A DNA stretch of 64,000 bases from Lachnospiraceae bacterium UBA7179 (GCA_002491195.1 DKVL01000056.1:1-64000); one strand, 5' to 3'; positions 17,828 to 27,211 are shown, numbered from the stretch's first letter. Numbers and translations are program-made. The notes: generated by a model from the sequence alone, not told the origin.

Positions 17828-19081
17828 ATGCAGCGTAAGCAGTATGATAGAAGAACAAGGACAAAATTGGCGCTGTTGACAGCAGTGACAGTATTTGTGA
17901 CTGCTATGTTTTCTGGTATGTATCCTTTGATCAGCAGAGCGGATGATATATCAGAGTTGAAAAATAGTATCGAGAAGAAACAGCAGGAGATCAAAGATGC
18001 GCAAGACCAGAAAAAGCAGCTTCAGTCGGGGCTCACGGATGTGAAAACGATCATTGATGGGTTGGAGCAGTCCAAGAAAGATCTGGCGGCGTATGTTACC
18101 CAGCTGGATGCAAATCTGACTGAGATACAGGCAAAGATTTCTGAGATCAAAGAGATGATATCCCAGAAGGAGATTGAGATCACGCAGACGCAGTCGGAGC
18201 TGGATGCGGCGGTAGCAAAAGAAGAAGCGCAATACGAGAACATGAAAGTCCGGATCAGGAGTATGTACGAGCGCGGCGATGATTTTTATTTTGAAGCGAT
18301 CCTGAGCGCGCGGTCTTTTGCAGATATGCTCAACAGAGTCGATTATATGGAGAAGGTATCGGCGTCTGACAGGCGGATGCTGGAAGAATTTCGAACGACG
18401 AGGGAGTATGTCGAGGTATGCAAGGCGCAGCTGGAATCAGAGCAGGAGCTGTTGGAGGAAGCAAAGCGGAACGTCGAGGCCGAGGAGGCTTCCCTGGAGA
18501 GTCTGATTTCACAGAAAGAGGCAGAGATTAAAGCGTATGAGGAGGATATCAGCAACCGGGAACAGCTTTTGAAGGAATATGAGGCAGAGATCGCGGCGCA
18601 GGATGCCGAGATCAAGGAGATGGAGAGAGCTGCCAAGGCGCTGCAGACACAGCTGGAGCAGGCAAATGGACAGAAAAGGACATATGATGGCGGTATGTTT
18701 GCGTGGCCGGCACCGTCCTACACACGCATTTCGGATGATTATGGCAATCGAATGCACCCGACATTAAAAGTGCAGAAGTTCCACAATGGCGTGGACATGG
18801 CGGCACCAGGCGGTTCCCCCATTTTGGCAGCGTACAATGGTACGGTTGTGGCGGCGTCATACAGTTCGACGATGGGGAATTATATCATGATCGATCACGG
18901 TGATAATTTGTATACAATCTATATGCATGCGTCAGCGTTGTATGTTTCACAGGGGGCAGAGGTTGTAAAAGGACAGAAGATTGCCGCTGTCGGCACGACA
19001 GGGAGATCGACGGGGAATCATCTTCATTTCGGCGTGCGGTTAAACGGAAGTTATGTAAGTCCGTGGAACTATTTAAAGTAA
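17828..19081 (+). CDS. EnvC-like murein hydrolase (coiled coil + M23/LytM)
   Basis: A 417-residue secreted protein. A signal peptide or anchor (about 1-38) is followed by a long coiled coil (about 40-275, heptads rich in E, K, Q and I) and a C-terminal LytM domain. Zinc ligands are intact in FHNGVDMAAPG and in HLHFG near the end, so the peptidase looks active, unlike true EnvC, which is an inactive activator. The coiled coil is the part that binds FtsX in the E. coli EnvC and pneumococcal PcsB systems. Its place directly after ftsEX makes it the ABC-controlled cell-wall hydrolase. Confidence 0.92.
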   Translation: MQRKQYDRRTRTKLALLTAVTVFVTAMFSGMYPLISRADDISELKNSIEKKQQEIKDAQDQKKQLQSGLTDVKTIIDGLEQSKKDLAAYVTQLDANLTEIQAKISEIKEMISQKEIEITQTQSELDAAVAKEEAQYENMKVRIRSMYERGDDFYFEAILSARSFADMLNRVDYMEKVSASDRRMLEEFRTTREYVEVCKAQLESEQELLEEAKRNVEAEEASLESLISQKEAEIKAYEEDISNREQLLKEYEAEIAAQDAEIKEMERAAKALQTQLEQANGQKRTYDGGMFAWPAPSYTRISDDYGNRMHPTLKVQKFHNGVDMAAPGGSPILAAYNGTVVAASYSSTMGNYIMIDHGDNLYTIYMHASALYVSQGAEVVKGQKIAAVGTTGRSTGNHLHFGVRLNGSYVSPWNYLK

Positions 19082-19142
19082 GGAAGGAACGGTTTCGTTC
19101 TGAAAAAAGAAAGAAATAGAGATAGGGATAGAAAGGCAAACA

Positions 19143-20465
19143 ATGCAAAACCAATATTCAAATGGCAATGATGGGACTAATAATCAGTATGGCAATCAAA
19201 TGAATTATCCGGTGCAGGTGAATCCAGGCCAGAAACCAAAATCCGGTACAAAAAATTATATGCTTGGATTGTTGACCGGAATTTTGGCGTCTCTTGCGAT
19301 CACGCTCGGTGTATTGGGTATGATTCATTTATGCAGGATCGTATTTCCAGCAGGCCAGGGGAATGCTTCCCTGGAGGCCGGGGCCGGCGAAGTGACGAGC
19401 ATCACCGATGCGAGTGTGGAGAAAAAACTGGCTGTGCTCGAAGAGACGATTGGAAAATATTTCTGGAAGGACGTGGAGGAGGAAACGCTCGAGGACGGAC
19501 TTTACAGGGGACTTCTGGATTCTCTGGAGGATCCGTATAGTGTTTACTACACAAATGAAGAGCTGCTTGCGCTGCAGCAGCAGACGGAAGGCATTTATTA
19601 TGGAATCGGAGCGTATATTCAGGACGGGGATATCGGCTATGTGCAGATCAGCAGAGTGATCAGGAATACACCGGCTGAAGAGAGCGGCCTGATGCAGGGG
19701 GACTACATCTATAAGGTCGATGATGAGGATATGCAGGGCAAGGACAAATCCTATGTCGTGAGCAAGATCAAGGGCGAGGAGCACACCTATGTGACGCTGA
19801 CAGTTGTCAGGGAGGACGCGGCAGCGCCGATTGATATTAGTGTGGAGCGCAGAAAAATCGAGAGCCCTACGGTTGAGTATGAGATGTATGATAATGGTAT
19901 GGCATATATACAGATCACAGAGTTTGATCTGGTGACAACAGGACAGTTTGAGAATGCCTACAATCAGGCGCAGGCGGAGGGAATGAAAGGGCTGATCATC
20001 GATCTTCGGAGCAATCCTGGCGGAAACCTCTCGACAGTCTGTGATATTTCCCGCATGATTCTTCCAAAGGGAATGATCGTATACACAGAGGATAAATACG
20101 GAAAGCGCGAGGAGTATACCTGCAAGGGCGATCATCAGATCGAAGTTCCGCTTGTCGTGCTCACGAACGGCTACAGCGCGAGTGCATCCGAGATTCTTGC
20201 AGGTGCAGTGAAGGACTACGGGATCGGTAAGCTTGTGGGAACTACAACTTTTGGTAAAGGAATCGTGCAGAAGGTCATCAATTTGTCGGACGGTTCGGCG
20301 ATTAAACTGACAGTGAGCAGCTATTTTACACCAAACGGAAATAATATTCATGGGATTGGTATTGAGCCCGATGTGGAAATCCAGTTTGATGCAGACCTTT
20401 ATAAGAATGGCACAGATAACCAGCTGGAAAAAGCGAAGGAAGTATTGGCTGAAATGATGCATTGA
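19143..20465 (+). CDS. C-terminal processing peptidase, S41 family with PDZ
   Basis: A 440-residue protease of the CtpA/CtpB type. A hydrophilic N-tail rich in N, Q and G (1-38) precedes one membrane span (about 40-62), a helical region, a PDZ domain (about 150-225) and the S41 core. The catalytic Ser lies in NGYSASASEIL and the general-base Lys in TTFGKGIVQ; RSNPGGN marks the substrate loop. It acts outside the membrane on unfolded or regulated proteins. Location after ftsEX and the hydrolase suggests it trims a division or wall protein. This clustering is common in Firmicutes. Confidence 0.93.
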   Translation: MQNQYSNGNDGTNNQYGNQMNYPVQVNPGQKPKSGTKNYMLGLLTGILASLAITLGVLGMIHLCRIVFPAGQGNASLEAGAGEVTSITDASVEKKLAVLEETIGKYFWKDVEEETLEDGLYRGLLDSLEDPYSVYYTNEELLALQQQTEGIYYGIGAYIQDGDIGYVQISRVIRNTPAEESGLMQGDYIYKVDDEDMQGKDKSYVVSKIKGEEHTYVTLTVVREDAAAPIDISVERRKIESPTVEYEMYDNGMAYIQITEFDLVTTGQFENAYNQAQAEGMKGLIIDLRSNPGGNLSTVCDISRMILPKGMIVYTEDKYGKREEYTCKGDHQIEVPLVVLTNGYSASASEILAGAVKDYGIGKLVGTTTFGKGIVQKVINLSDGSAIKLTVSSYFTPNGNNIHGIGIEPDVEIQFDADLYKNGTDNQLEKAKEVLAEMMH

Positions 20466-20478
20466 TATGAGGAGGATG

Positions 20479-20513
20479 CCCCCGGAAGTAAGTATACTTT
20501 TGGGGGTTATTTT
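20479..20513 (+). terminator. Terminator after the S41 peptidase gene
   Basis: Stem CCCCC..AAGTA-agta-TACTT..GGGGG followed by TTATTTT, 13 bases after the stop codon. Confidence 0.75.
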
Positions 20514-20549
20514 GCATAGAGCCATGAAAGAGAGAGCGAGGTAACAGGA

Positions 20550-22853
20550 ATGAAGAGAGCGTATACAGTAGGTCTGCTGGCAAGTGGAATCGCAGATAAT
20601 TTTACCATTGCAGTCTGCAGGGGAGCGATGAAGGCGGCGGAAGAGAGTGGAGTGAAACTTGTGATTTTTCCTGGTAAATATCTGGACAGGGATCTCACGG
20701 AGAGAAAAGAGATCATGTATGAGTATCAGTACAATACATTGTTCTCTTACGCAAAAGGGGAGCGTCTGGATGCGGTGCTGATCATGGCAGACAGCATCGG
20801 CTGTTATGCTACGGCTGAGCGGATCAGAGAAATGGTGGGACAGTATCGCAATGTTCCCTGTGTACTGATCGCCTCGAAAATCGGCGAGTACGTCAGCGTC
20901 AATTATGACAATTACAATGGCATCAGTGATGCGATGAAATATATGATTCATGAGCTTGGCATGACAAAACTCGGAATGGTCGGCGGACCGGACGGAAACA
21001 CAGATGCCAAGGAGCGCAAGAATACGTTTATCCGTGTGCTTGGAGAAAATCAGGTGCCCTTTGATGAGAATTGCTTTGTGGAGGGAAATCTCTCGAGATT
21101 TTCGAAGAAGGCTTTTGACACATTGATCGAGAACAATCCGCAGCTGCAGGGAGTATTCTGTGTCAATGATGATACGGCAATTGGTCTCTATGAGGCGTTG
21201 AAACAGCATGGACGGATACCTGGAAAAGATGTCATGGTATTTGGTTATGACAATATGCTGTCCTCGGCAAAGATGGAGCCGCCGTTATCTTCTGTGTGGG
21301 CGGATCCCGCACAGCTGGGTGAGAATGCGCTTCAGACAGCACTGCGGCTGATCGACGGTGAGAAGGTTGAGAATCAGGTATTATCCACGAAATTTATCAA
21401 GCGGGATTCTTTGGGAACAGTGACGAAAAAGAGTGGACAGGAGTATGACAGGCGGCTTGACAGAAAGTATATCGATACATACTTTAATGAAATCTTTTAC
21501 CGCTATGAGAAGGAGGAGAAAGATACCAATATTGCAGATATTAAAGCCACGTACAGGGAGTTGATGAGCAAGATTATCGATCGTTATGAGGCTGGTACAT
21601 CGACAGGGGAGCAGAGAAATGAGATCGTACGACTGCTGGATGCATTTATTGGCTATAATGCGATGGATTATGCAGATATGGAGAATTTTCTGATTCATAT
21701 AGAGCAGCTGTACCATGCGTTTCAGAAAAAGGGAAACGACTTTTATGAGCTTGAGGATATGTTTTCTATTGTTTATCATAAGACGGTTATGGCGTTGGAG
21801 CAGCATTTGGGCAGGATTTCGGAATCGAGGGAGAATGAGCAGTATGTGATGAAGCTGTTTGTGCGGGATATCATGCAATTTGAGAAAGGCAATGACCAGA
21901 GTTATGCTGTGCTGCTCGAGCATCTGGGCTGGCTTGATATTCAGAATGCGTATCTCTATGTGTTTAAGAAACCAGTGATGCACCTGGAGCACGAGGAGCT
22001 TGAAATCCCGGAAAAACTTTATTTGAAAGCAGAATGCAAAGAAGGCTGCGTGGAGAGTATTCTGGGTGCACAGCAGGAGCGGAGCACCGCGGAAATTTTC
22101 AGAAACAGCGAACCGGGGAAGAACCGCACATCGCTTGTCGTGCTGCCGCTATTTTCGAATGAGATGCTGTATGGAATTCTGGTCTGTGATATGACCGAGA
22201 AATTGTTTGAAAATGGGGAATTTCTGGTCAATCAGATGGGTTCCGCGATTAAGATGCTGGAATTGCTGAAAGCGAATGAGCAGATCCAAAGGCAGTTGGA
22301 GGACAGCCTGATCACGCTCAAGGAAAACAATATTGAGCTCGATACGTTGTCAAAATCAGATGTGCTGACGGGCATTAAGAACCGCCGTGGGTTTTATCAT
22401 TCTGGAGAAAAGCTGCTGGAGAAGAATAAAGCAGCGGGCGAAAGGACGCTGGTTGCCTATGTTGATATGAACAACCTGAAAATCATCAATGACAGGTATG
22501 GGCACGATGAGGGGGATTTCTCGATTAAATTAATCAGCGAGATTCTGACGGAGGTGGCAGCAGACACAGGGCTTGCCGGACGTGTCGGAGGGGACGAGTT
22601 TGCGCTGGCGGTACCTGTACAGCCTGCTGTTCCGGCATCGCCTGCTGACGAGGAGAGGGCATTTGTCGAGAAGGTATATAAGCGGTTTCGGGAATATAAT
22701 GAAAGCAGTACAAAGCCGTTTAATGTCACGGTGTCTGTCGGAACATGCATGGTGGAGCCTGGCGATCCGCTGACGCTGAAGGAGGCCATGACACTTGCGG
22801 ACGGGAAATTGTATGAGGAGAAGCAGTTCCGGGTGAAGAGTGTGGCGAAGTGA
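20550..22853 (+). CDS. Periplasmic-binding-like sensor/GGDEF diguanylate cyclase
   Basis: A 767-residue protein with an uncommon architecture. Residues 1-290 read as the sugar-binding half of a LacI/GalR repressor (LLASGIADNFTIAVCRGAMKAA; GVFCVNDDTAIGLYEALKQHGRIPGKDVMVFGYDN) but there is no helix-turn-helix and no signal peptide. A long helical/GAF-like middle (about 300-590) follows, then a GGDEF domain (about 600-765) with SDVLTGIKNRRGFY and an intact RVGGDEFAL active site. The RxxD inhibitory site is absent at its usual place. It should make cyclic di-GMP in the cytoplasm in response to a small sugar-like ligand. Own leader, downstream of a terminator; GCGAGG-type ribosome site. Confidence 0.88.
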   Translation: MKRAYTVGLLASGIADNFTIAVCRGAMKAAEESGVKLVIFPGKYLDRDLTERKEIMYEYQYNTLFSYAKGERLDAVLIMADSIGCYATAERIREMVGQYRNVPCVLIASKIGEYVSVNYDNYNGISDAMKYMIHELGMTKLGMVGGPDGNTDAKERKNTFIRVLGENQVPFDENCFVEGNLSRFSKKAFDTLIENNPQLQGVFCVNDDTAIGLYEALKQHGRIPGKDVMVFGYDNMLSSAKMEPPLSSVWADPAQLGENALQTALRLIDGEKVENQVLSTKFIKRDSLGTVTKKSGQEYDRRLDRKYIDTYFNEIFYRYEKEEKDTNIADIKATYRELMSKIIDRYEAGTSTGEQRNEIVRLLDAFIGYNAMDYADMENFLIHIEQLYHAFQKKGNDFYELEDMFSIVYHKTVMALEQHLGRISESRENEQYVMKLFVRDIMQFEKGNDQSYAVLLEHLGWLDIQNAYLYVFKKPVMHLEHEELEIPEKLYLKAECKEGCVESILGAQQERSTAEIFRNSEPGKNRTSLVVLPLFSNEMLYGILVCDMTEKLFENGEFLVNQMGSAIKMLELLKANEQIQRQLEDSLITLKENNIELDTLSKSDVLTGIKNRRGFYHSGEKLLEKNKAAGERTLVAYVDMNNLKIINDRYGHDEGDFSIKLISEILTEVAADTGLAGRVGGDEFALAVPVQPAVPASPADEERAFVEKVYKRFREYNESSTKPFNVTVSVGTCMVEPGDPLTLKEAMTLADGKLYEEKQFRVKSVAK

Positions 22854-22894
22854 TGCTGGTGGAAAGTAAAATATGTTTTTAATGCAATAAAAGT

Positions 22895-22921
22895 ATATAA
22901 TAAATTGAAAATATATTATAT
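22895..22921. promoter_or_regulatory. Palindrome upstream of the toxin-antitoxin genes
   Basis: ATATAATA-11 bases-TATTATAT, perfect arms, ending 5 bases before the ribosome binding site. It covers the likely -10 region and is the expected place for antitoxin autoregulation. Low complexity makes chance symmetry possible. Confidence 0.4.
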
Positions 22922-22938
22922 GATTGGAGGGTAATGAT

Positions 22939-23199
22939 ATGTTGGCTGTCAAGACTGCAAATGTGAGAGATCATTTTCAGGAATGGTGTGATAAGATACG
23001 TATGGGTGAAACGATAGTCATTCCGGATTCAGAGAATCAAAAAATATATATGATCAATGAGACAGAATACAATGAACTACAGAAAGCGAAACAGAATGCA
23101 GAATATCTTACCATGCTGGATGAACGTATAGAACGTTTAAATAATGGTGAAGGGATTCATAAAACCATGGAGGAATTGAGGGCTATGGAGAATGAATGA
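22939..23199 (+). CDS. yefM: YefM/Phd-type antitoxin
   Basis: An 86-residue antitoxin. The N-terminal half has the Phd/YefM DNA-binding fold (MLAVKTANVRDHFQEWCDKIRMGETIVIP). The C-terminal helix (EYLTMLDERIERLNNGEGIHKTMEELR) would wrap the toxin. GGAGG lies 8 bases before this ATG; the in-frame TTG at 22924 overlaps that site and is unlikely. Its last 8 bases overlap the toxin gene, the standard coupling that ensures antitoxin is made first. Confidence 0.9.
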   Translation: MLAVKTANVRDHFQEWCDKIRMGETIVIPDSENQKIYMINETEYNELQKAKQNAEYLTMLDERIERLNNGEGIHKTMEELRAMENE

Positions 23200-23455
23200 A
23201 TTTACTTTTGATAAAGCGGCATGGGAGGACTATGTCTATTGGCAGAACCAGGATCGAAAAACCTTAAAGAAAATCAATAATTTACTGGAAGATATACAGC
23301 GAAATGGTGTAATGAAAGGAATAGGGAAACCGGAACCATTAAAATATCGATCTGGCTATTCAAGGCGCATAGACGATGCAAATAGGCTTGTATATGATAT
23401 TGATGATTTGCAAAACATTCGAATTATAGCATGTAAGGGACATTATATTGAATAA
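23192..23455 (+). CDS. yoeB: YoeB-type mRNA interferase toxin
   Basis: An 87-residue toxin of the RelE/YoeB fold. Family blocks are WEDYVYWQNQDRKTLKKIN, GIGKPEPLKY, YSRRIDDANRLVYDI and the C-terminal CKGHYIE, which supplies the catalytic His and Tyr. YoeB enters the ribosomal A site and cuts mRNA, stopping translation when the labile antitoxin is degraded. It overlaps the antitoxin gene, and its stop lies only 13 bases before the mannosidase start, an unusual downstream partner. Confidence 0.92.
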   Translation: MNEFTFDKAAWEDYVYWQNQDRKTLKKINNLLEDIQRNGVMKGIGKPEPLKYRSGYSRRIDDANRLVYDIDDLQNIRIIACKGHYIE

Positions 23456-23468
23456 GAGGAATATTGTT

Positions 23469-26078
23469 ATGGCGATTTTGAATTTAAACGGAGAATGGGA
23501 ATTAAGGGACAAGGAGGGAGATCTGCTCTGCCCGGTGGAAGTGCCGGGAACGGTGATATCGGGACTGTATGCAGCAGGGAAGATTGAAAATCCTTATTAC
23601 AGGGAGAATGAATACGCGGTGCGGGAGCTCTTTTGGAAAGATTATCAGTTTGTGCGCCGTTTTGTGGTAGATCAGGAGCTGCTCGGACAGAGCGAGGTGA
23701 ACTTAGTTTGCAAAGGACTGGATACACTGGCGCAGATCTGTATCAATGGAAAAGAACTTGCCTGCACGGACAATATGCACAGAACCTATTCATTTGCGGT
23801 GAAAGAGTATATCCATGAGGGCGAGAATGAGATTTGCATTACGTTCCGCTCGGTGCTGCAGTTTATAGAGAATTATCCGTATCAGGAAAATAAGACAATT
23901 CAGTATGTCCCCTGTGGGGCGATGAAAGGGAATCAGCTGCTCCGCAAGGGGCATTCCATGTTTGGGTGGGATTGGGGTCCACAGCTTGTGGATGCCGGGA
24001 TCTGGCGGGATATCTATATTGAGGGAAACAGCGGCGCAAAAATTGAGGACGTGCGCATCAGGCAGTTTCATGAAAAGGATGGAAGTGTCCGTATCAGAGC
24101 GACAGTTATGCTGTCCGATGTAGATACAGAGATTGCGCTGACAGATCTGTTGTCGTTGGAACAGACAAGAACAGGGGTGACAGTGACACTGGCAGAAAAG
24201 AATGGCAGAGCTCTCTCTGATGTAATCGCCATAGTTCCGGCAGAGTATCAGGAAGAGCTGTCATCGGAAAGCTGTCACAGAGAGATCTATGAGGCGGAGA
24301 TAGTCGTGGAGAATCCCAAGCTCTGGTGGCCAAATGGTTATGGGGATCAGGCACTGTACCAGCTTACAGTTACTGTCGTTCCCAGTAGGGAAAAAGAGGT
24401 TAGTGCGAAACAGACCGTGGAAAAGACAATAGGTCTGCGGACACTGACTGTCAGTCAGGAGGCGGACGAGTGGGGAAATGAGTTTGCTTTTACTGTCAAT
24501 GGAGTGAAGATTTTCGCAAAGGGCGGCAATTATATTCCGGAGGACGCGGTGTATCCGTGGATCAAAAAAGAGCAGCAGGAATATCTGTTAAAGTGCTGTG
24601 CCCGCGCACATTTTAACTGTGTCCGCGTCTGGGGCGGCGGTTATTATCCGTCGGATGCGTTTTATGATTTGTGTGATGAGTACGGCCTGATCGTGTGGCA
24701 GGACTTGATGTATGCGTGCAATGTGTACGATGTGACGGATGATTTTGCGGCGACAGTCAGGCAGGAGACGATCGACAATGTGCGGCGGCTCCGGCATCAC
24801 GCGTCGCTCGGGCTCTGGTGCGGCAACAATGAGATTGAGTCCGCGTGGCATCACTGGGGTGATTTTCAGATGGAATCGATGTATCTGCGCGCGGATTATA
24901 TCAAATTGTTTGAGGATATTCTGCCCAAGGCACTGCGCGAGGCGGATGATGAGACCTTCTACTGGCCATCGTCCCCATCGTCGGGCGGATGTTTCGACGA
25001 GCCGGACTCTGACAGGCGCGGCGATGTGCATTACTGGGACGTGTGGCATGGACAGAAGCCGTTCAGCGATTATCAGAAATACTATTTTCGTTTCTGTTCC
25101 GAGTTTGGTTTCCAGTCGTTCCCTTGTCTGAAAACGGTTGAGACGTTTACGGAGGAACGGGACAGGAATATTTTCTCAAAGGTGATGGAGAGCCACCAGA
25201 AAAATGATTCCGCAAACGGAAAGATGCTCTATTATCTGTCTGAAAATTTCAAGTATCCGAAGGATTTCAAGAGTCTGCTCTATGTGTCACAGGTTCTGCA
25301 GGGGATGGCGATCAAGAGCGGTGTTGATCACTGGAGACGCAACAGAGGACGCTGCATGGGAACGCTGTACTGGCAGATCAATGACAACTGGCCGGTGGCT
25401 TCGTGGGCGAGTATTGACTACTATGGTCGGTGGAAGGCGCTGCACTATATGGCAGCAAAATTTTATGCACCAGTTGCAGTGAGTATTCAGAAGACGCAGG
25501 ACAGTATCAGTGTCCATCTGGAAAATGAGACATTTGCGGAGAAGAAATGTAGTGTTTCGCTGCGAGTCCGTGATGTGGAATTTCACGTTTTGAAGGAATG
25601 GCACGTTGATGATGCAAAAGTGGAGGCGTTTGGCGCGAAGGAGCTGCTAAGCGTTCCATTCAAGACGGAATTTGTGGACACTGGTTTTGCGGACGCGGAC
25701 AATCTGTTTCTTGAGGCGGAGGTTCTTCCTGGAAACGGTAGTCTTCCATCGACAGACACAGATGGAAGCGTGTTGACGGATACAGACACGCTGATGCCGT
25801 ATAAGTATCTGGAACTTCCCAAACCGCATTTTACGATAGAGGTAAGCGAGTTGGAGGACTGCTTTGAGATTACGGTACAGAGCGATGTGTTTGCGCCGTT
25901 TGTGGAGATGGATTTTGCAGATGCGGATGTCATTTTCAGCGATAATTTCTTTAGTATATCCAATGAGAAGCCAGTGGTGATCCGGCTGGATCAGAGCGAT
26001 ATCCTGCGCGGAAGTTTTGCGGATGCAGCGGATCTGAAGGCGCGGCTGGTGCTGAAGACGGTTGCGGATACGTTTTGA
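23469..26078 (+). CDS. GH2 beta-mannosidase
   Basis: An 869-residue enzyme with the GH2 layout: jelly-roll (about 1-180), immunoglobulin-like domain, TIM barrel (about 300-640) and C-terminal beta domains. The barrel shows WGGGYYPSDAFYDLCDEYGL, the acid/base Glu in WCGNNEIES and the nucleophile Glu in CSEFGFQSFP, all typical of beta-mannosidases. It removes terminal beta-mannose from manno-oligosaccharides or the core of N-glycans. No signal peptide, so it is cytoplasmic. Start is the ATG at 23469 with AGAGGA upstream; a TTG at 23448 overlaps the toxin gene and is less likely. No mannan transporter is beside it. Confidence 0.9.
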   Translation: MAILNLNGEWELRDKEGDLLCPVEVPGTVISGLYAAGKIENPYYRENEYAVRELFWKDYQFVRRFVVDQELLGQSEVNLVCKGLDTLAQICINGKELACTDNMHRTYSFAVKEYIHEGENEICITFRSVLQFIENYPYQENKTIQYVPCGAMKGNQLLRKGHSMFGWDWGPQLVDAGIWRDIYIEGNSGAKIEDVRIRQFHEKDGSVRIRATVMLSDVDTEIALTDLLSLEQTRTGVTVTLAEKNGRALSDVIAIVPAEYQEELSSESCHREIYEAEIVVENPKLWWPNGYGDQALYQLTVTVVPSREKEVSAKQTVEKTIGLRTLTVSQEADEWGNEFAFTVNGVKIFAKGGNYIPEDAVYPWIKKEQQEYLLKCCARAHFNCVRVWGGGYYPSDAFYDLCDEYGLIVWQDLMYACNVYDVTDDFAATVRQETIDNVRRLRHHASLGLWCGNNEIESAWHHWGDFQMESMYLRADYIKLFEDILPKALREADDETFYWPSSPSSGGCFDEPDSDRRGDVHYWDVWHGQKPFSDYQKYYFRFCSEFGFQSFPCLKTVETFTEERDRNIFSKVMESHQKNDSANGKMLYYLSENFKYPKDFKSLLYVSQVLQGMAIKSGVDHWRRNRGRCMGTLYWQINDNWPVASWASIDYYGRWKALHYMAAKFYAPVAVSIQKTQDSISVHLENETFAEKKCSVSLRVRDVEFHVLKEWHVDDAKVEAFGAKELLSVPFKTEFVDTGFADADNLFLEAEVLPGNGSLPSTDTDGSVLTDTDTLMPYKYLELPKPHFTIEVSELEDCFEITVQSDVFAPFVEMDFADADVIFSDNFFSISNEKPVVIRLDQSDILRGSFADAADLKARLVLKTVADTF

Positions 26079-26101
26079 GCTGGAGCATTTTCAGATACGC
26101 T

Positions 26102-26265
26102 TAGTGCTCTATCCGGCCAGAAATTAGACTCGTGAACCGCCTGTTTTGCACCATTGCGTCGTTAAAATTTCTAGACGATGCCACCGCATCGCCGTCGAAA
26201 TTTTGCCTAGCACTGGCACAAACCATGCAGTCCACAAGTCTAATTTCTGACTGGATAGAACACTA
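26102..26265. mobile_element. MITE-like long palindrome (164 bp)
   Basis: The whole segment is one imperfect inverted repeat folding into a single hairpin, with exact centre between CGATGC-cacc-GCATCG. The outer arms TAGTGCTCTATCC and GGATAGAACACTA differ at one position, and the next block AGAAATTAGACTYGTG is nearly identical between arms. The outermost bases are TA on both sides, as expected for a TA target duplication of an IS630/Tc1-type miniature element. No coding sequence. It sits between the mannosidase and the first ATP-grasp gene. The alternative is a dispersed palindromic repeat or a transcribed RNA. Confidence 0.6.
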
Positions 26266-26330
26266 GGCAAATGATAAGATAGGTGTCATATATCATGACA
26301 GGGTAGAAGCGGAGGGTGAGGTAACTTACG

Positions 26331-27083
26331 ATGATCTATGCGAAGGTAAGAACAAACGGAGAATATCATTCGCTGAATATCGCGCACGCAGTGTTTGGTT
26401 TTCGGGAAATGGGAGCGGAGATTGTCAAATATCATATCATTGACGAGATTTATGATGCGGTGACAGCGGACGATATTGTGTTGGATTATATTGACCAGGT
26501 GCAGACGATATTGCGTAAATTTGATGTAAAACCGGTGTGTGAGGATTATCCGATGGAGCTGAGGCCTTTTATGGGGCGGAAATTATGGATGGATCATATT
26601 GACTCGATCAATGCCAATCCCGATAAATGGGGCGTGTTCGTTAAGCCGGTGAAGGACAAGGCATTTACAGGGTTAGTCATAAACGGGCCGCGGGACTTGA
26701 TCGGGTGCGGCAGCTGCTATGAGAATTATGAGGTGATCTGCAGTGAAGCGCTTGATATTAAAAGGGAGTGGCGCGGATTTATGGTCTATGATGAACTGGT
26801 TGATCTCAGGCCATACAAAGGGGACTATCATTATCATTATGACGCAGGCGTGGTTGATCAGGTTGTGGAGGCCTTTCGGACGATTCCAGACCGGCCGATG
26901 GGGTGCAGTATTGATTTTGCAGTGGTGATCAAGGAGGGGAAAGAGCAGACTGTCTTTCTGGAGATGAATGACGGGTATGCGCTTGGCAATTATGGGTTCT
27001 ATTACTTGAATTATGCAAAGCTGATCTCCGCCAGATGGTCACAGCTTATGGGCAGACGGGATGAATTTGATTTCAGAAGGTAG
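26331..27083 (+). CDS. ATP-grasp protein, R2K-type, first of a pair
   Basis: A 250-residue cytoplasmic protein. The second half shows ATP-grasp-like features: VFVKPVKDKAFTG (about 103-115) for phosphate binding, SEALDIKREWRGFMVYDELVDLRPYKGDY for the central strands, and the metal-binding end SIDFAVV...VFLEMNDGYALGNYG. This fits the R2K clade of ATP-grasps (related to eukaryotic CDC123), for which protein or peptide modification has been predicted but no activity is established. It starts after AGGGTGAGG. A related gene follows 128 bases on, separated by two hairpins. Assignment to the clade is from memory of the family and should be checked. Confidence 0.7.
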   Translation: MIYAKVRTNGEYHSLNIAHAVFGFREMGAEIVKYHIIDEIYDAVTADDIVLDYIDQVQTILRKFDVKPVCEDYPMELRPFMGRKLWMDHIDSINANPDKWGVFVKPVKDKAFTGLVINGPRDLIGCGSCYENYEVICSEALDIKREWRGFMVYDELVDLRPYKGDYHYHYDAGVVDQVVEAFRTIPDRPMGCSIDFAVVIKEGKEQTVFLEMNDGYALGNYGFYYLNYAKLISARWSQLMGRRDEFDFRR

Positions 27084-27098
27084 TGTGTACGAAATGAA

Positions 27099-27177
27099 GA
27101 TTTTCTAAGCGGCCAAAAGACGGCCACTAAGAAAATCTAAGTCATTCCGGGAAGAATCGCAAGTGCAGCGATTCTTC
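27099..27177 (+). terminator. Two hairpins between the ATP-grasp genes
   Basis: First an imperfect 16-bp stem (GATTTTCTAAGCGGCC with a near complement, 27099-27137). Then a perfect 10-bp stem GAAGAATCGC-aagtgca-GCGATTCTTC at 27151-27177 followed by only TTC. They may weaken read-through into the second gene or stabilise its mRNA. Confidence 0.45.
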
Positions 27178-27211
27178 TTCATGGATTGTTTTTGTTGCTA
27201 AGGTGGTGTTT

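Noticed and set aside
19329..21209. 626-codon open frame on the minus strand
   Set aside because: It lies opposite the S41 peptidase and the GGDEF fusion, both with clear motifs. Its translation is rich in His, Ile, Cys and Arg without family features, as expected for an antisense shadow.
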